Origin: Kutzneria viridogrisea
Lineage (GTDB): Bacteria; Actinomycetota; Actinomycetes; Mycobacteriales; Pseudonocardiaceae
DNA length: 64,000 nt
Direction of reading: 5' to 3'
Assembly: GCA_014138725.1 (NCBI GenBank)
Contig: JACJID010000004.1
Location: 806,001-870,000, forward strand
In this document: positions 34,886-43,601 of the stretch, piece after piece
Position numbering within the stretch: the first letter of the stretch is position 1
Layout: each line of letters opens with the position of its first letter
The notes under the pieces: generated by a model
Database searches by the model: none
What the model was told of the DNA's origin: nothing
Seen by the model: the letters and a program-made list of their open reading frames with translations, nothing else
Position numbers and translations under genes: made by a program

Positions 34886-35048
34886 CCCGCGCGTGTCGGC
34901 GCTTGCGGCACCGCGTGTCGGCGCTTCCGGGACGGTGTGTCGGCGCTTGCGGCACATCCTCCCGGCTGCTGGGAAATCGCCCGCGAAGCGCCAACACACC
35001 GCACGTGAGACGCCGACACGCGGTACGCGGAGCGCCGACACGCGCGGG
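34886..35048. terminator. triple concentric inverted-repeat array
   Basis: Three forward copies of a GTGTCGGCGCTT-type unit face three inverted copies and pair concentrically: 34886-34903 with 35031-35048 (18 of 18 bases), 34911-34923 with 35011-35023 (13 of 13), and 34934-34948 with 34986-35000 (14 of 15). The whole can fold into one long interrupted hairpin between two convergent genes. The one mismatch becomes G-U in minus-strand RNA, the direction of the pknG operon. Confidence 0.75.
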
Positions 35049-35056
35049 TACGTGGG

Positions 35057-37204
35057 TCAGGTCAGGGTGCGGGGGCGCACGGCGTTGGCGCGGTCGACCA
35101 GGGCGACCCGCTCGCTGATGGTGCCGGCCATGCGGGCCAGGGCGCGGTAGCAGGCCTCCAGCCCGAAGCGCAGGTCGCGCTCGGTCAGCGGGCAGTCCAG
35201 CACGCGGATCGCGACCCCGTCGCCACCGGCCTGCACCCAGGCGAACGCCGCGCTCAGCACGTCGGCGACCAACTGGGCGCGGGCCGTGGCGTCCAGGCTG
35301 AGCCGTTGCAGCCGCTCACCGGCCTCGACCAGGTCGGTGACGGCCAGCTCGCGGCCGGCCCGGTTGCTGATCCGCACGTGGATGGCGGCGACCTGGGCCG
35401 CCACGTGCTGGCTGGAGCTGTCCGGCACCGAGTCGAGGATCTCCACGGCCCAGGAGCGGTGGCCCTGGGCGAGCCGGGTGCGGGCCAGGCCGAACGCGGC
35501 GCTGACATAGGTGTTGTCGGTGCGCCACACCAGCTCGTAGTAGCGGGCCGCGGCCTGCTGGTCCCCGCACAGCTCCGCGCTGACGGCCAGCGCGAGCCGG
35601 GCGGCGGGCTCGCCGGGCAGGCTGTCGTACACGGAGTCGAAGGCGGCGCGGGCCTGCGCGGGCTGCCCGTCGGCCACGGCGACCAGTCCTCGGTACCACT
35701 CGGCGCGCCAGTCCCCCGGCGAGTCCTCGGCGACCTCGGCCAGCACGACGGCGGCCTCGGACAGGTCGTGCAGGTCGATCAGGGCGCGGGCACGCCGCAG
35801 CTGCACCTCGGCGGTGATCATCGGCGCCGAGTCCAGCCCGGAGATGACGGTCGCGGGATCGGTGCCGGTCATCGTAGCCAGGTAGCCGGCGGCCGGGTCG
35901 TCGGTGTCCACCTGCGGCACGGGCAGGGCGACGGCGACCTCGGCCGGATCGGGCGGGACCAGTTCGGCCTGGCTGCCGAAGGTCCTGCGCTGCGGACTGA
36001 ACACAGTGGACAGTCCGGGCGGCGGCTGGTCCCCGCCGATCGCGCACACCTCGCGCAGCACACCCACCAACTGGTCGGCCATCTCCCCCGCCGAGCCGAA
36101 CCTGCGGCCGGGGTCGGCGTGCGTGGCGCGCAGCAGGAACCGGTGGTAGGACTCGAAGACCTCGAACAGCGGCACCTGCTCCACCCCGGGCAGGCTGTGC
36201 TTGTGCACGCCGCGGTACTCGGGGAACTCGAAGCTGAGCACCGCGAGCATCCGGCCCACCGTGTACAGGTCGGAGGCGACCGAGGGCCCGCGCCTGCCCA
36301 GCTCCGGCGCGCCGTACCCGGCCGTGTAGAACATCGGGCTCTCGTAGTCGTCCATGCGCCGCACCGCGCCCAGGTCCAGCAGCTTGAGCTGCTCGTCGGT
36401 CTGGATCACGTTGTCCGGCTTGAGGTCGCAGTACAGCAGGCCCAGTCCGTGCAGGTAGCCCAGCGCGGGCAGCACCTCCAGGCCATAGGCGATCACCTGG
36501 GTCAGCGGCATCGGGTCGATCAGCCCGTCGGGCCGCCGACGGGCCAAGGCCAGTTCCCGTAAGGAGTTGCCGCCCACGTACTCCATCACGATGTAGCCGA
36601 CCATCGTGCCGGTGGTCGGCTCCGGGTACTGCACGAAGTTGTAGATCTTGACGATGTTGGGGTGCTCGACCTCGGCGAGGAACCGGCGTTCCGCGACGGC
36701 GGCGGCCATCGCGGCGGTGTCCCCGGTGTCGATCAGTCCTTTGAGGACGACCCAGCGGTCGTTGACGTTGTGGTCACGGGCGAGGTAGATCCAGCCCAGC
36801 CCGCCGTAGGCCAGGCAGCCCAGCACCTCGTACTGGCCGCCGAGCACATCACCGGGCGCCAGCTTGGGCAGGAAGGAGAACCGCGTGCCGCAGCGCGGGC
36901 AGAAGCCCTCGGTGGCCCCCGGCTCGCCGTCCGTCCCACGGCCGACCTTGCCGCCGCACAGGCAGCAGAACCGCTTGGACTCCGCGACAACCGGGTTCTC
37001 CAGCACCGCGGTGGTCGGGTCCCGATAGGGCACGCGCGGCACCTCGACCAGTCCGGCGCCCAGCCGCCCCCGGGTGATCGCCCGCGCGGACAGCGGGCGG
37101 GAGGGCTGGCTGGGTGGTCGCCAGCCGTCGGTGCCCCAGCCGGTCTGCTCCAGCCCGGTCGGTACCGCGCCGGTCATCGCGGGCTCCCACGCTTGAGTCC
37201 CCAT
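35057..37204 (-). CDS. pknG: serine/threonine protein kinase PknG
   Basis: A 715-residue soluble kinase. It has an N-terminal rubredoxin-like metal site (CCLCGG, then CPRCG), a kinase domain from GQYEVLGCLAYGGLGW with catalytic YCDLKPDNV and LDLGAVRR in place of DFG, and a C-terminal TPR domain of ~300 residues. That is the known PknG layout. In mycobacteria and corynebacteria PknG phosphorylates GarA/OdhI to adjust 2-oxoglutarate use in response to amino acids sensed through GlnX and GlnH. The glnH and glnX homologues lie directly upstream, and the start is two bases after the glnH stop. Confidence 0.96.
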   Translation of the reverse strand: MGTQAWEPAMTGAVPTGLEQTGWGTDGWRPPSQPSRPLSARAITRGRLGAGLVEVPRVPYRDPTTAVLENPVVAESKRFCCLCGGKVGRGTDGEPGATEGFCPRCGTRFSFLPKLAPGDVLGGQYEVLGCLAYGGLGWIYLARDHNVNDRWVVLKGLIDTGDTAAMAAAVAERRFLAEVEHPNIVKIYNFVQYPEPTTGTMVGYIVMEYVGGNSLRELALARRRPDGLIDPMPLTQVIAYGLEVLPALGYLHGLGLLYCDLKPDNVIQTDEQLKLLDLGAVRRMDDYESPMFYTAGYGAPELGRRGPSVASDLYTVGRMLAVLSFEFPEYRGVHKHSLPGVEQVPLFEVFESYHRFLLRATHADPGRRFGSAGEMADQLVGVLREVCAIGGDQPPPGLSTVFSPQRRTFGSQAELVPPDPAEVAVALPVPQVDTDDPAAGYLATMTGTDPATVISGLDSAPMITAEVQLRRARALIDLHDLSEAAVVLAEVAEDSPGDWRAEWYRGLVAVADGQPAQARAAFDSVYDSLPGEPAARLALAVSAELCGDQQAAARYYELVWRTDNTYVSAAFGLARTRLAQGHRSWAVEILDSVPDSSSQHVAAQVAAIHVRISNRAGRELAVTDLVEAGERLQRLSLDATARAQLVADVLSAAFAWVQAGGDGVAIRVLDCPLTERDLRFGLEACYRALARMAGTISERVALVDRANAVRPRTLT

Positions 37205-37206
37205 GC

Positions 37207-38190
37207 TCAGTCCCGGTATCTCGCGGTCGGCGGCGCGGGCACCGGCCCGAGCCTGGTGCCCAGCCAGTGCTGGTAGGAGGCGGTCCAGGTGCCGTCGACG
37301 CGGACCTTCTCGAGCACCCCGTTGACGAAACGCACGAAGTCCTCGTCCTGCTTGGGCATCGCGATCCCGTACGGCTCGTCGGTGAACCTCGGTCCCACGA
37401 TCTTGGTGTACGGGTCCTGGGCCGCCATGCCGACCAGGATCGTGTCGTCGGTGGACACGGCGTCGACCTGGCCCTGCTGCATCATCACCAGGCAGTCGGT
37501 CCAGTTGTCCACCGACACCGGGGTGGGCCGCGCGGGGGCGGTGCTGATGTTGTCCAGCGAGGTGGACCCCCTGGCAGCGCACACCTTGCGGCCGGTCAGG
37601 TCGTCCATGCTGTCCACAGTGGAATTACTCTTGACCAGGACCCGTTGTCCCGCCTGGTAGTACACGGTGGAGAAGGCGACCTGCTTGAGCCGCGCGCAGT
37701 CAACGGTCATCGTCCTGGCCACGATGTCCACCTTGCCCTGGTGCAGGGAGGAGATGCGCTCCGCCGAGGTGATCGCCTTGAACTGGATGCGGTTGGGATC
37801 GCCGAACAGGGCCGCGGCCACCGCGTGCAGCATGTCGATGTCGAACCCGGCCAGCTCCCCGGTGAACGGGTCGCGGAAGCCGAACGGGTAGGTGGTCTGG
37901 TCCACCCCGGCGATCAGCCGCCCGCGCTCGACGATCCTGGCCATGGTGGAGCCCTCGGGCATCCGTCCCGGTTGGGGCAGCGGCCCCGCGGGGCGCAGGC
38001 TGGCGGTCGGATCGCAGCTGCGGTCGGGGGCCTGCTGGGCGGTGGTGGGCGTCGGCCCGCCGCCGACGCCCAGCGGCATCGGCGCGGGCAGGGCGTTGGG
38101 CGCGACCGGTGGCGGCGTGCTGGGCACGGCGCAGCCCGCGAGCAGCGAGGCCGCCAGCAGCAGCCCGCCCAGCGCGCCCGGCGCTCTCAC
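37207..38190 (-). CDS. glnH: GlnH-like amino-acid-binding lipoprotein of the PknG pathway
   Basis: A 327-residue extracytoplasmic solute-binding lipoprotein. The signal peptide ends with lipobox LAGC (Cys near 20), followed by a Pro-rich linker. The binding domain has RGRLIAGVDQTTYPFGFRD, GFDIDMLHAVAAALFGD and VDAVSTDD, matching polar-amino-acid binding proteins. In mycobacteria the orthologue binds aspartate/glutamate and signals through GlnX to PknG. The GTG start overlaps the glnX stop by four bases, and pknG follows two bases after its own stop. Confidence 0.9.
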   Translation of the reverse strand: MRAPGALGGLLLAASLLAGCAVPSTPPPVAPNALPAPMPLGVGGGPTPTTAQQAPDRSCDPTASLRPAGPLPQPGRMPEGSTMARIVERGRLIAGVDQTTYPFGFRDPFTGELAGFDIDMLHAVAAALFGDPNRIQFKAITSAERISSLHQGKVDIVARTMTVDCARLKQVAFSTVYYQAGQRVLVKSNSTVDSMDDLTGRKVCAARGSTSLDNISTAPARPTPVSVDNWTDCLVMMQQGQVDAVSTDDTILVGMAAQDPYTKIVGPRFTDEPYGIAMPKQDEDFVRFVNGVLEKVRVDGTWTASYQHWLGTRLGPVPAPPTARYRD

Positions 38191-39515
38191 CAGTACTCCC
38201 GCAGCCGCTGCCAGCAGCCGTACACCGAGCCGATCCCCCCGATCACGGCCAGCACGATCAGGCCGGGGCGCAGGAAGGTCAGCGCGGCAAGCGAATCGGC
38301 GGCGCCACGGCTGAAGGCGCCCCGGGTGGCGCTGATCGCGCCGACCAGCCTGCCGTCGAGCTGACTGAACAGCGTGCCGCTGCTGGTGTCGGAGGCGCCG
38401 ATCGCGATGTCCACGGCCTGCTTGTACTGGCCGGAGTCGTCGGCCTGGCGGATCTTGGCGTGCGCCTTGACCCAGGACTGCTGGTAGCGCATCGCGTCGT
38501 CCAGGTCGGCGCGCACCACCGGGTCGGTGGCCAGTGCCCTGGCCTGGCCGAGCAGCCCGCCGGTGCCGTCGGCCCCGCCCAGTCGGGTGCTCGCGGTCTG
38601 GAAGTCCTGCTGGTAGCTCTGGCCGGTGCCCCTGGCGACCAGGGTCAGCGTCTCGTCGGCCCTGGCCTGCACGGCGGCCAGCCGGGCCTGCACCAGCACG
38701 CTGACCTGGTCGGAGCCGTCGATGCGCGCGCTGGACATGCGCACCGAGACGACCACCATCGAGGTCAGGGTCCACAGCAGGGCCAGCGACACGGCCACGG
38801 TCGCCACGACGAGCCCCGCGTTGAGCAGGCGGTTCGTCCTGCGCAGCAGGTAGACCTGCACGGCGAACAGGCAGCCGACCACGAACAGCAACAGCAGGAT
38901 CTCCACCACCGGCAGGCGCGCCGCCGCGTCCTGTTCCTGGGCGAAGCGGGCGTTCTCGGCTCGGTAGAGCTGCTCGGCGGCGGGCAGCAAGGTGGAGCGC
39001 ATCAGCCCGGAGGCCTCACGCAGGTAGGCGGCGCCCACCGGGAAGCCCTGCCGGTTGTTGGCGCGGGCGGTCTCCACCAGCCCGGTGTAGACCGGCAGCT
39101 GGGTGGACAGGGTCAGCAGCGGGTTGCCCGCGACCTCGGTGCCCGCGGCCAGGGTCAGCGCGGAGGTGGCCTGGGCGATGTCCGCGCTGTACTGGGCTCT
39201 GGTGGTCAGCGGCTCGACCCCGCCGGACAGGAACGCGCTGGCGGCCGCTGCGTCGGCGTCGGACAGCGAGCGGTAGATGTCCTGCGCGGCCACGCTCAGC
39301 GGCTCGCTGCCGCCTGCCAGGTCGGTGATCTCCTCACCCTTGCGCTGCACGGCGCTGGCGGTGACCGTGGCGACCAGGATGCACAGCAGCAGCAGACCGG
39401 ACATGATGCCCGCGAGCTTGCCCGGTGAGCTGCGGCCGAACCGGGCCAGCGCGCGCAGTAGCCGCTTGGGCACTCTCGGTACCGCCCCCACGCGGGTGAT
39501 CATCCCCAGCGCCAC
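38187..39515 (-). CDS. glnX: GlnX-like membrane sensor of the PknG pathway
   Basis: A 442-residue membrane protein with four membrane segments: one near residues 35-57, a pair near 200-260 and one near 415-435. They separate two large extracytoplasmic helical regions (residues ~60-200 and ~265-410). This matches GlnX, which links GlnH outside the cell to PknG inside. It is the first gene of the glnX-glnH-pknG operon. GTG 39515 has GGGGGTGG upstream; ATG 39503 is possible. Just upstream is ATGATCGGGCCGG, repeated 78 bases apart (39553 and 39631). Confidence 0.9.
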   Translation of the reverse strand: MALGMITRVGAVPRVPKRLLRALARFGRSSPGKLAGIMSGLLLLCILVATVTASAVQRKGEEITDLAGGSEPLSVAAQDIYRSLSDADAAAASAFLSGGVEPLTTRAQYSADIAQATSALTLAAGTEVAGNPLLTLSTQLPVYTGLVETARANNRQGFPVGAAYLREASGLMRSTLLPAAEQLYRAENARFAQEQDAAARLPVVEILLLLFVVGCLFAVQVYLLRRTNRLLNAGLVVATVAVSLALLWTLTSMVVVSVRMSSARIDGSDQVSVLVQARLAAVQARADETLTLVARGTGQSYQQDFQTASTRLGGADGTGGLLGQARALATDPVVRADLDDAMRYQQSWVKAHAKIRQADDSGQYKQAVDIAIGASDTSSGTLFSQLDGRLVGAISATRGAFSRGAADSLAALTFLRPGLIVLAVIGGIGSVYGCWQRLREYW

Positions 39516-39620
39516 TGGTGACCACCCCCGTCCTGGCCGGGCGGCCCGCGCGATGATCGGGCCGGACCAACAGGATGACTATCGATCGTGCCGAGGTCCA
39601 GCGCCACCCGGGGAGTCTGG

Positions 39621-41828
39621 TCACCCTCCCATGATCGGGCCGGCGGTGATGCGGTGCGCCAGGGCGGTGTGCCTGCGACCTGCGGACACGGCGCGGACGG
39701 CCTGCTGGATGGCCCTGCGCGAACCGACGAGCACCACGAGCTTCTTGGCCCGCGTCACCGCCGTGTAGAGCAGGTTGCGCTGGAGCATCATCCAGGCGCT
39801 GGTGGTGACCGGCACCACGACCGCGGGGTACTCGCTGCCCTGCGAGCGGTGGATGGTGATCGCGTAGGCGTGCACCAGTTCGTCCAGTTCGCCGAACTCG
39901 TAGTCGACCTCCTCGTCCTCGTCGGTGCGCACGGTCAGCACCTGCTCCTCCACCGACAGCGCGGTGACCACGCCGACGGTGCCGTTGAAGACCCCGGCCA
40001 CCCCCTTGTCGTAGTTGTTGCGGATCTGGGTGACCTTGTCGCCGACCCGGAACACCCGGCCGCCGAACCGCCGCTCGGGCAGGTTCGGCCGGGACGGGGT
40101 CAGGGCCTCCTGCAACAGCCCGTTGAGCGCGCCCGCCCCCGCCGAGCTGCGGTGCATCGGGGCCAGTACCTGCACGTCCCGGCGCGGGTCCAGGCCGAAC
40201 CGGCGCGGGATGCGGTTGGCCACCACGTCCACGGTCAGCTCGCCGACCGCATCGTTGTCCTCCTGCGGGAACAGGAAGAAGTCGGGTAACCCGTCGGTGA
40301 CCGGGGGCTTGCCCGCGTTGATCCGGTGCGCGTTGGTGACCACCCCGGACTGCTGGGCCTGGCGGAAGATCCGGGTCAGCCGCACCCTCGGGATCGGCTC
40401 GGCGGCGAGCAGGTCGCGCAACACCTCACCGGCACCGACGCTGGGCAGCTGGTCCACGTCCCCGACCAGCAGCACGTGCGCACCCGGCGGCACCGCCTTG
40501 AGTAACTTGTTGGCCAGCAACAGGTCCAGCATGGACACCTCGTCGACCACCAGCAGGTCCACGTCCAGCGGCCGGTCCCGGTCGTAGGCGGCGTCCCCGC
40601 CGGGGCGCAGTTCCAGCATGCGGTGCACGGTGGCCGCCTCGCAGCCGGTCAGCTCCGCCAGCCGCTTGGCCGCGCGGCCGGTGGGTGCCGCGAGCATCAC
40701 CTTGGCCCGTTTGGCCTGCGCGAGCAGCACGATGGACCGCACGGTGAAGCTCTTGCCGCAGCCCGGTCCGCCGGTGAGCACCGCCAGCTTCTCGGTCAGC
40801 GCCAGCCGGACCGCCTGCTCCTGCTCGGGTGCGAGCTCGGTGCCGGTGGTCCCGTGCAGCCAGGCCAGCGCCTTGTCCCAGTCCACCCCGACGAAGCCGG
40901 GCAGCCGCTCGGCGGTGGTGTTCAGCAGCCGCAGCGACTGGTTGGCCAGGGAGATCTCCGCGCGGTGGAAGGGAACGAGGTAGATCGCCTGGTCGTCGGC
41001 CGGCAGCGAGTCGCGGACGAGGCCCTCCTCCTCGACCAGCTCGTCCAGGCAGGACCCGACCAGGACCGAGGGCACCTCCAGGATCTCCACGGCGTTGGCG
41101 ACCAGGCTGGGCTGCGGCAGGTAGCAGTGGCCGTCCTCGCTGGCCTGGGAGAGCGTGTACTGCAGGCCCGCCTTGACCCGCTGTGGGCTGTCGTGCGGGA
41201 TGCCGACCGCCTTGGCCAGCGTGTCGGCGGTCTTGAAGCCGATGCCCCACACGTCGGCGGCCAGTCGGTACGGCTCCTGTTTGACGACCCGGATCGCCTC
41301 GTCCTTGTAGGTCTTGTAGATGCGCACCGCCAGCGAGGTGGACACGCCGACCCCTTGCAGGAACAGCATCACCTCCTTGATCGCCTTCTGCTCCTCCCAG
41401 GCGTCGGCGATCAGCTTCGTCCGCTTGGGCCCCAGGCCCGGCACCTCGATCAGCCGGGCGCTCTCGTGCTCGATGATCTCCAGGGCGTCCACCCCGAAGT
41501 GCTGCACGATGCGCTCGGCGAACCTCGGCCCGATGCCCTTGATCAGCCCGGAGCCCAGGTAGCGCTGGATGCCCTGCACGGTGGCGGGCAGCACCGTGCT
41601 GTACGAGTCGACCATGAACTGCTTGCCGTACTGGGGGTGGCTGCCCCACCGGCCGCGCAGCAGCAGGCTCTCCCCCGGCTGCGCGCCGAGCAGGGCACCG
41701 ACCACGGTCAGCAGGTCCCCCGCGCCGCGACCGGTGTCCACCTTGGCGACGGTGTAGCCGGTCTCCTCGTTGGCGTAGGTGATCCGCTCCAACGACCCCT
41801 CGACGGTGGCGTAGTTGTGTGCGGTCAT
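39621..41828 (-). CDS. recD2: RecD2-type ATP-dependent DNA helicase
   Basis: A 735-residue 5'-3' superfamily-1B helicase. The N-terminal OB/helix-hairpin-helix region (YLGSGLIKGIGPRFAERIV, VPGLGPKRTKLI) marks the RecD2 branch that works without RecBC. Walker A is GGPGCGKS, Walker B is LLVVDEVSMLD, and the C-terminal motif is AITIHRSQGSEYP. RecD2 acts in replication-fork and recombination repair. ATG 41828 starts a standard MTAHNYATVEGSLERI. It is the gene between glnX and glyA, and a palindrome separates it from glyA. Confidence 0.95.
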   Translation of the reverse strand: MTAHNYATVEGSLERITYANEETGYTVAKVDTGRGAGDLLTVVGALLGAQPGESLLLRGRWGSHPQYGKQFMVDSYSTVLPATVQGIQRYLGSGLIKGIGPRFAERIVQHFGVDALEIIEHESARLIEVPGLGPKRTKLIADAWEEQKAIKEVMLFLQGVGVSTSLAVRIYKTYKDEAIRVVKQEPYRLAADVWGIGFKTADTLAKAVGIPHDSPQRVKAGLQYTLSQASEDGHCYLPQPSLVANAVEILEVPSVLVGSCLDELVEEEGLVRDSLPADDQAIYLVPFHRAEISLANQSLRLLNTTAERLPGFVGVDWDKALAWLHGTTGTELAPEQEQAVRLALTEKLAVLTGGPGCGKSFTVRSIVLLAQAKRAKVMLAAPTGRAAKRLAELTGCEAATVHRMLELRPGGDAAYDRDRPLDVDLLVVDEVSMLDLLLANKLLKAVPPGAHVLLVGDVDQLPSVGAGEVLRDLLAAEPIPRVRLTRIFRQAQQSGVVTNAHRINAGKPPVTDGLPDFFLFPQEDNDAVGELTVDVVANRIPRRFGLDPRRDVQVLAPMHRSSAGAGALNGLLQEALTPSRPNLPERRFGGRVFRVGDKVTQIRNNYDKGVAGVFNGTVGVVTALSVEEQVLTVRTDEDEEVDYEFGELDELVHAYAITIHRSQGSEYPAVVVPVTTSAWMMLQRNLLYTAVTRAKKLVVLVGSRRAIQQAVRAVSAGRRHTALAHRITAGPIMGG

Positions 41829-41926
41829 GGCAGCACCGTATCCAGCACCACCGACAGGCCCGGTGACGGGCCGGTTCGGGTCGGCCGCGCTGCACGGCGC
41901 ACACCACCTGCACGCCTACCTGCCCA

Positions 41927-41981
41927 TGTCATGACAGTGCCGTTCGAGACACTAGATGTCTCGAACGGCACTGTCATGACA
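41927..41981. terminator. 3'-end palindrome copy 6 (class A variant with compensatory changes)
   Basis: Perfect 25-base arms (41927-41951, 41957-41981) enclose CTAGA. The core reads ATGACAGTGCCGTTC instead of ATGAAAGTGCCGTTC, and the opposite arm has the matching change, so pairing is kept. It starts five bases after the leftward glyA stop. Confidence 0.75.
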
Positions 41982-41985
41982 CCTG

Positions 41986-43248
41986 TCAGGCCCAGCCCGG
42001 CATCGGGTAGCCCGCCAGCAGCTCGGAGATCTGCGCGGCGATGCGCTCGATGCCCGCCTCGTCCCCGGCGTTCGCGGCCGTCACGGTGTCGTCGATCCAC
42101 TGGGCCAGCTGCGGCATCTGCTCGACACCCAGGCCGCGCGTGGTGATCGCGGCGGTGCCCAGCCGGATGCCGGACGGGTCGAAGGGCTTGCGCGGGTCGA
42201 AGGGCACGGTGTTGTAGTTCAGCTCGATGCCCGCGCGGTCCAGGGCCTTGGCCGCGGGCTTGCCCGCGATGCCCTTGGACTCCAGGTCGACCAGGATCAG
42301 GTGGTTGTCGGTACCGCCGGAGACCAGGTCGAAACCGCGCTCCACCAAGGATTCCGCCAGCGCCTTGGCATTGGCCACGATGGCGTGCGCGTAGTCGCGG
42401 AACCCCGGCGCCGCGGCCTCCTTGAGCGCCACGGCGATGCCCGCGGTGGTGTGGTTGTGCGGGCCGCCCTGCAGGCCGGGGAACACCGCCTTGTCCAGCG
42501 CGGCGGCGTGCTCCGCGTCGGACATCAGCATGGCGCCGCGCGGGCCGCGCAGGGTCTTGTGCGTGGTGGTGGAGATGACCTGGGCGTGGCCCACCGGCGA
42601 GGGGTGCGCCCCGCCCGCGATCAGCCCCGCGATGTGCGCGATGTCGGCCACCAGCACCGCGCCCACCTCGCGGGCGATCTCGGCGAAGGCCGGGAAGTCG
42701 ATCGTGCGCGGGATGGCCGTGCCCCCGCAGAAGATCAGCTTGGGCCGCTCGGCCCTGGCCAGGTCGCGCACCTCGTCCAGGTCCACCCGGCCGGTCTCCT
42801 TGGTGACCCCGTAGCGCACGGCCCTGAACCACTTGCCGGTCGCCGACACCGACCAGCCGTGGGTCAGGTGCCCGCCCATCGGCAGGGCCATGCCCATCAC
42901 CGTGTCGCCGGGCTGGAGGAACGCCAGGTAGACCGCCAGGTTGGCCGGGGAACCGGAGTAGGGCTGCACGTTGGCGTGGTCCACGCCGAAGACGTCCTTG
43001 GCGCGCTGCACGGCCAGCGTCTCGATCGGGTCGATGAACTGCTGGCCCTCGTAGTAGCGGCGCCCCGCGTACCCCTCGGAGTACTTGTTGGTCAGCACCG
43101 TGCCGGTGGCCTCCAGCACGGCGGTGGACACGTAGTTCTCGGAGGCGATCAACCGGATCTTGTCGTGCTGCCGCTTGGCCTCGGCCTCGACCAGTCCGGC
43201 CAGTTCCGGGTCGAACCCGGTGAGGGCGGTGAGGGCAGGCTGGTGCAT
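41986..43248 (-). CDS. glyA: serine hydroxymethyltransferase
   Basis: A 420-residue PLP enzyme that converts serine and tetrahydrofolate to glycine and methylene-tetrahydrofolate. PLP lysine K231 is in STTTHKTLRGPRG. SENYVS, YSEGYAGRRYY and the Pro-rich substrate loop are present. ATG 43248 has GGGAGA six bases upstream, and that site falls inside a long inverted repeat that is part of a ZTP riboswitch, so translation is expected to rise when folate one-carbon supply is short. The gene ends five bases before palindrome copy 6. Confidence 0.96.
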   Translation of the reverse strand: MHQPALTALTGFDPELAGLVEAEAKRQHDKIRLIASENYVSTAVLEATGTVLTNKYSEGYAGRRYYEGQQFIDPIETLAVQRAKDVFGVDHANVQPYSGSPANLAVYLAFLQPGDTVMGMALPMGGHLTHGWSVSATGKWFRAVRYGVTKETGRVDLDEVRDLARAERPKLIFCGGTAIPRTIDFPAFAEIAREVGAVLVADIAHIAGLIAGGAHPSPVGHAQVISTTTHKTLRGPRGAMLMSDAEHAAALDKAVFPGLQGGPHNHTTAGIAVALKEAAAPGFRDYAHAIVANAKALAESLVERGFDLVSGGTDNHLILVDLESKGIAGKPAAKALDRAGIELNYNTVPFDPRKPFDPSGIRLGTAAITTRGLGVEQMPQLAQWIDDTVTAANAGDEAGIERIAAQISELLAGYPMPGWA

Positions 43249-43251
43249 GTG

Positions 43252-43369
43252 GGATCTCCCGCGTCGGTCGTCCGCTCCGGCGGCGGTACCCAGGCGCGCG
43301 ACGCCGCCGGACAGTCGCTCCCCGGTGGTCGATTCCACCTGAACACGCCAGTCGCGACGCGGGAGATCC
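43252..43369 (-). promoter_or_regulatory. ZTP (pfl) riboswitch controlling glyA
   Basis: The minus-strand leader contains the ZTP-aptamer blocks in order: GUCGCGACUGGCG, CAGGUGGA, CCACCGGGGAGCGAC (together 43314-43358) and, after a linker, CGCGCCUGGG (43287-43296), the pseudoknot partner. The outer 15-base arms 43355-43369 and 43252-43266 are perfectly complementary, and the second contains the glyA ribosome site (43255-43260). ZTP riboswitches are known upstream of glyA and purine or folate genes. A translation-level switch is inferred. Confidence 0.85.
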
Positions 43370-43376
43370 TATCGCC

Positions 43377-43586
43377 TCACACCGGCGGCACCATGCCCGC
43401 CAGCCGGCCGTCGCCGGAGCACAACCGGCAGTCCCGGTTGGCCGTGGCGCTGCGGCCGACACCACCGAGCACGGCCAGCACCGACAGCGGGGCCTCACCG
43501 ATGCCGCCGCAGTGGTGGCACACGGTGTAGGTCTGCTCAGCCACCGAGTCCGCGACGAACTCGGCCTCCTCTTCGTCTCCGGTCAC
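43377..43586 (-). CDS. small zinc-ribbon-like protein
   Basis: A 69-residue protein with two Cys pairs, CHHCGG near residue 23 and CRLCSGDG near residue 53, similar to the CxxCxGxG repeats of DnaJ-type zinc fingers. The N-terminus is acidic (GDEEEAEF). GTG 43586 is the start, and the gene ends just before the glyA riboswitch region. A metal-binding, possibly protein- or nucleic-acid-contacting role is likely. The spacing and codon use support a real gene, but I know no named family. Confidence 0.55.
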   Translation of the reverse strand: MTGDEEEAEFVADSVAEQTYTVCHHCGGIGEAPLSVLAVLGGVGRSATANRDCRLCSGDGRLAGMVPPV

Positions 43587-43601
43587 CGCACGACCATACG
43601 G

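Noticed and set aside
39553-39643. ATGATCGGGCCGG repeated twice around the glnX/recD2 junction as an attachment site
   Set aside because: Only 13 bases, one copy partly inside the recD2 coding end, and no integrase or mobile cargo between them; a chance or regulatory repeat is more likely.
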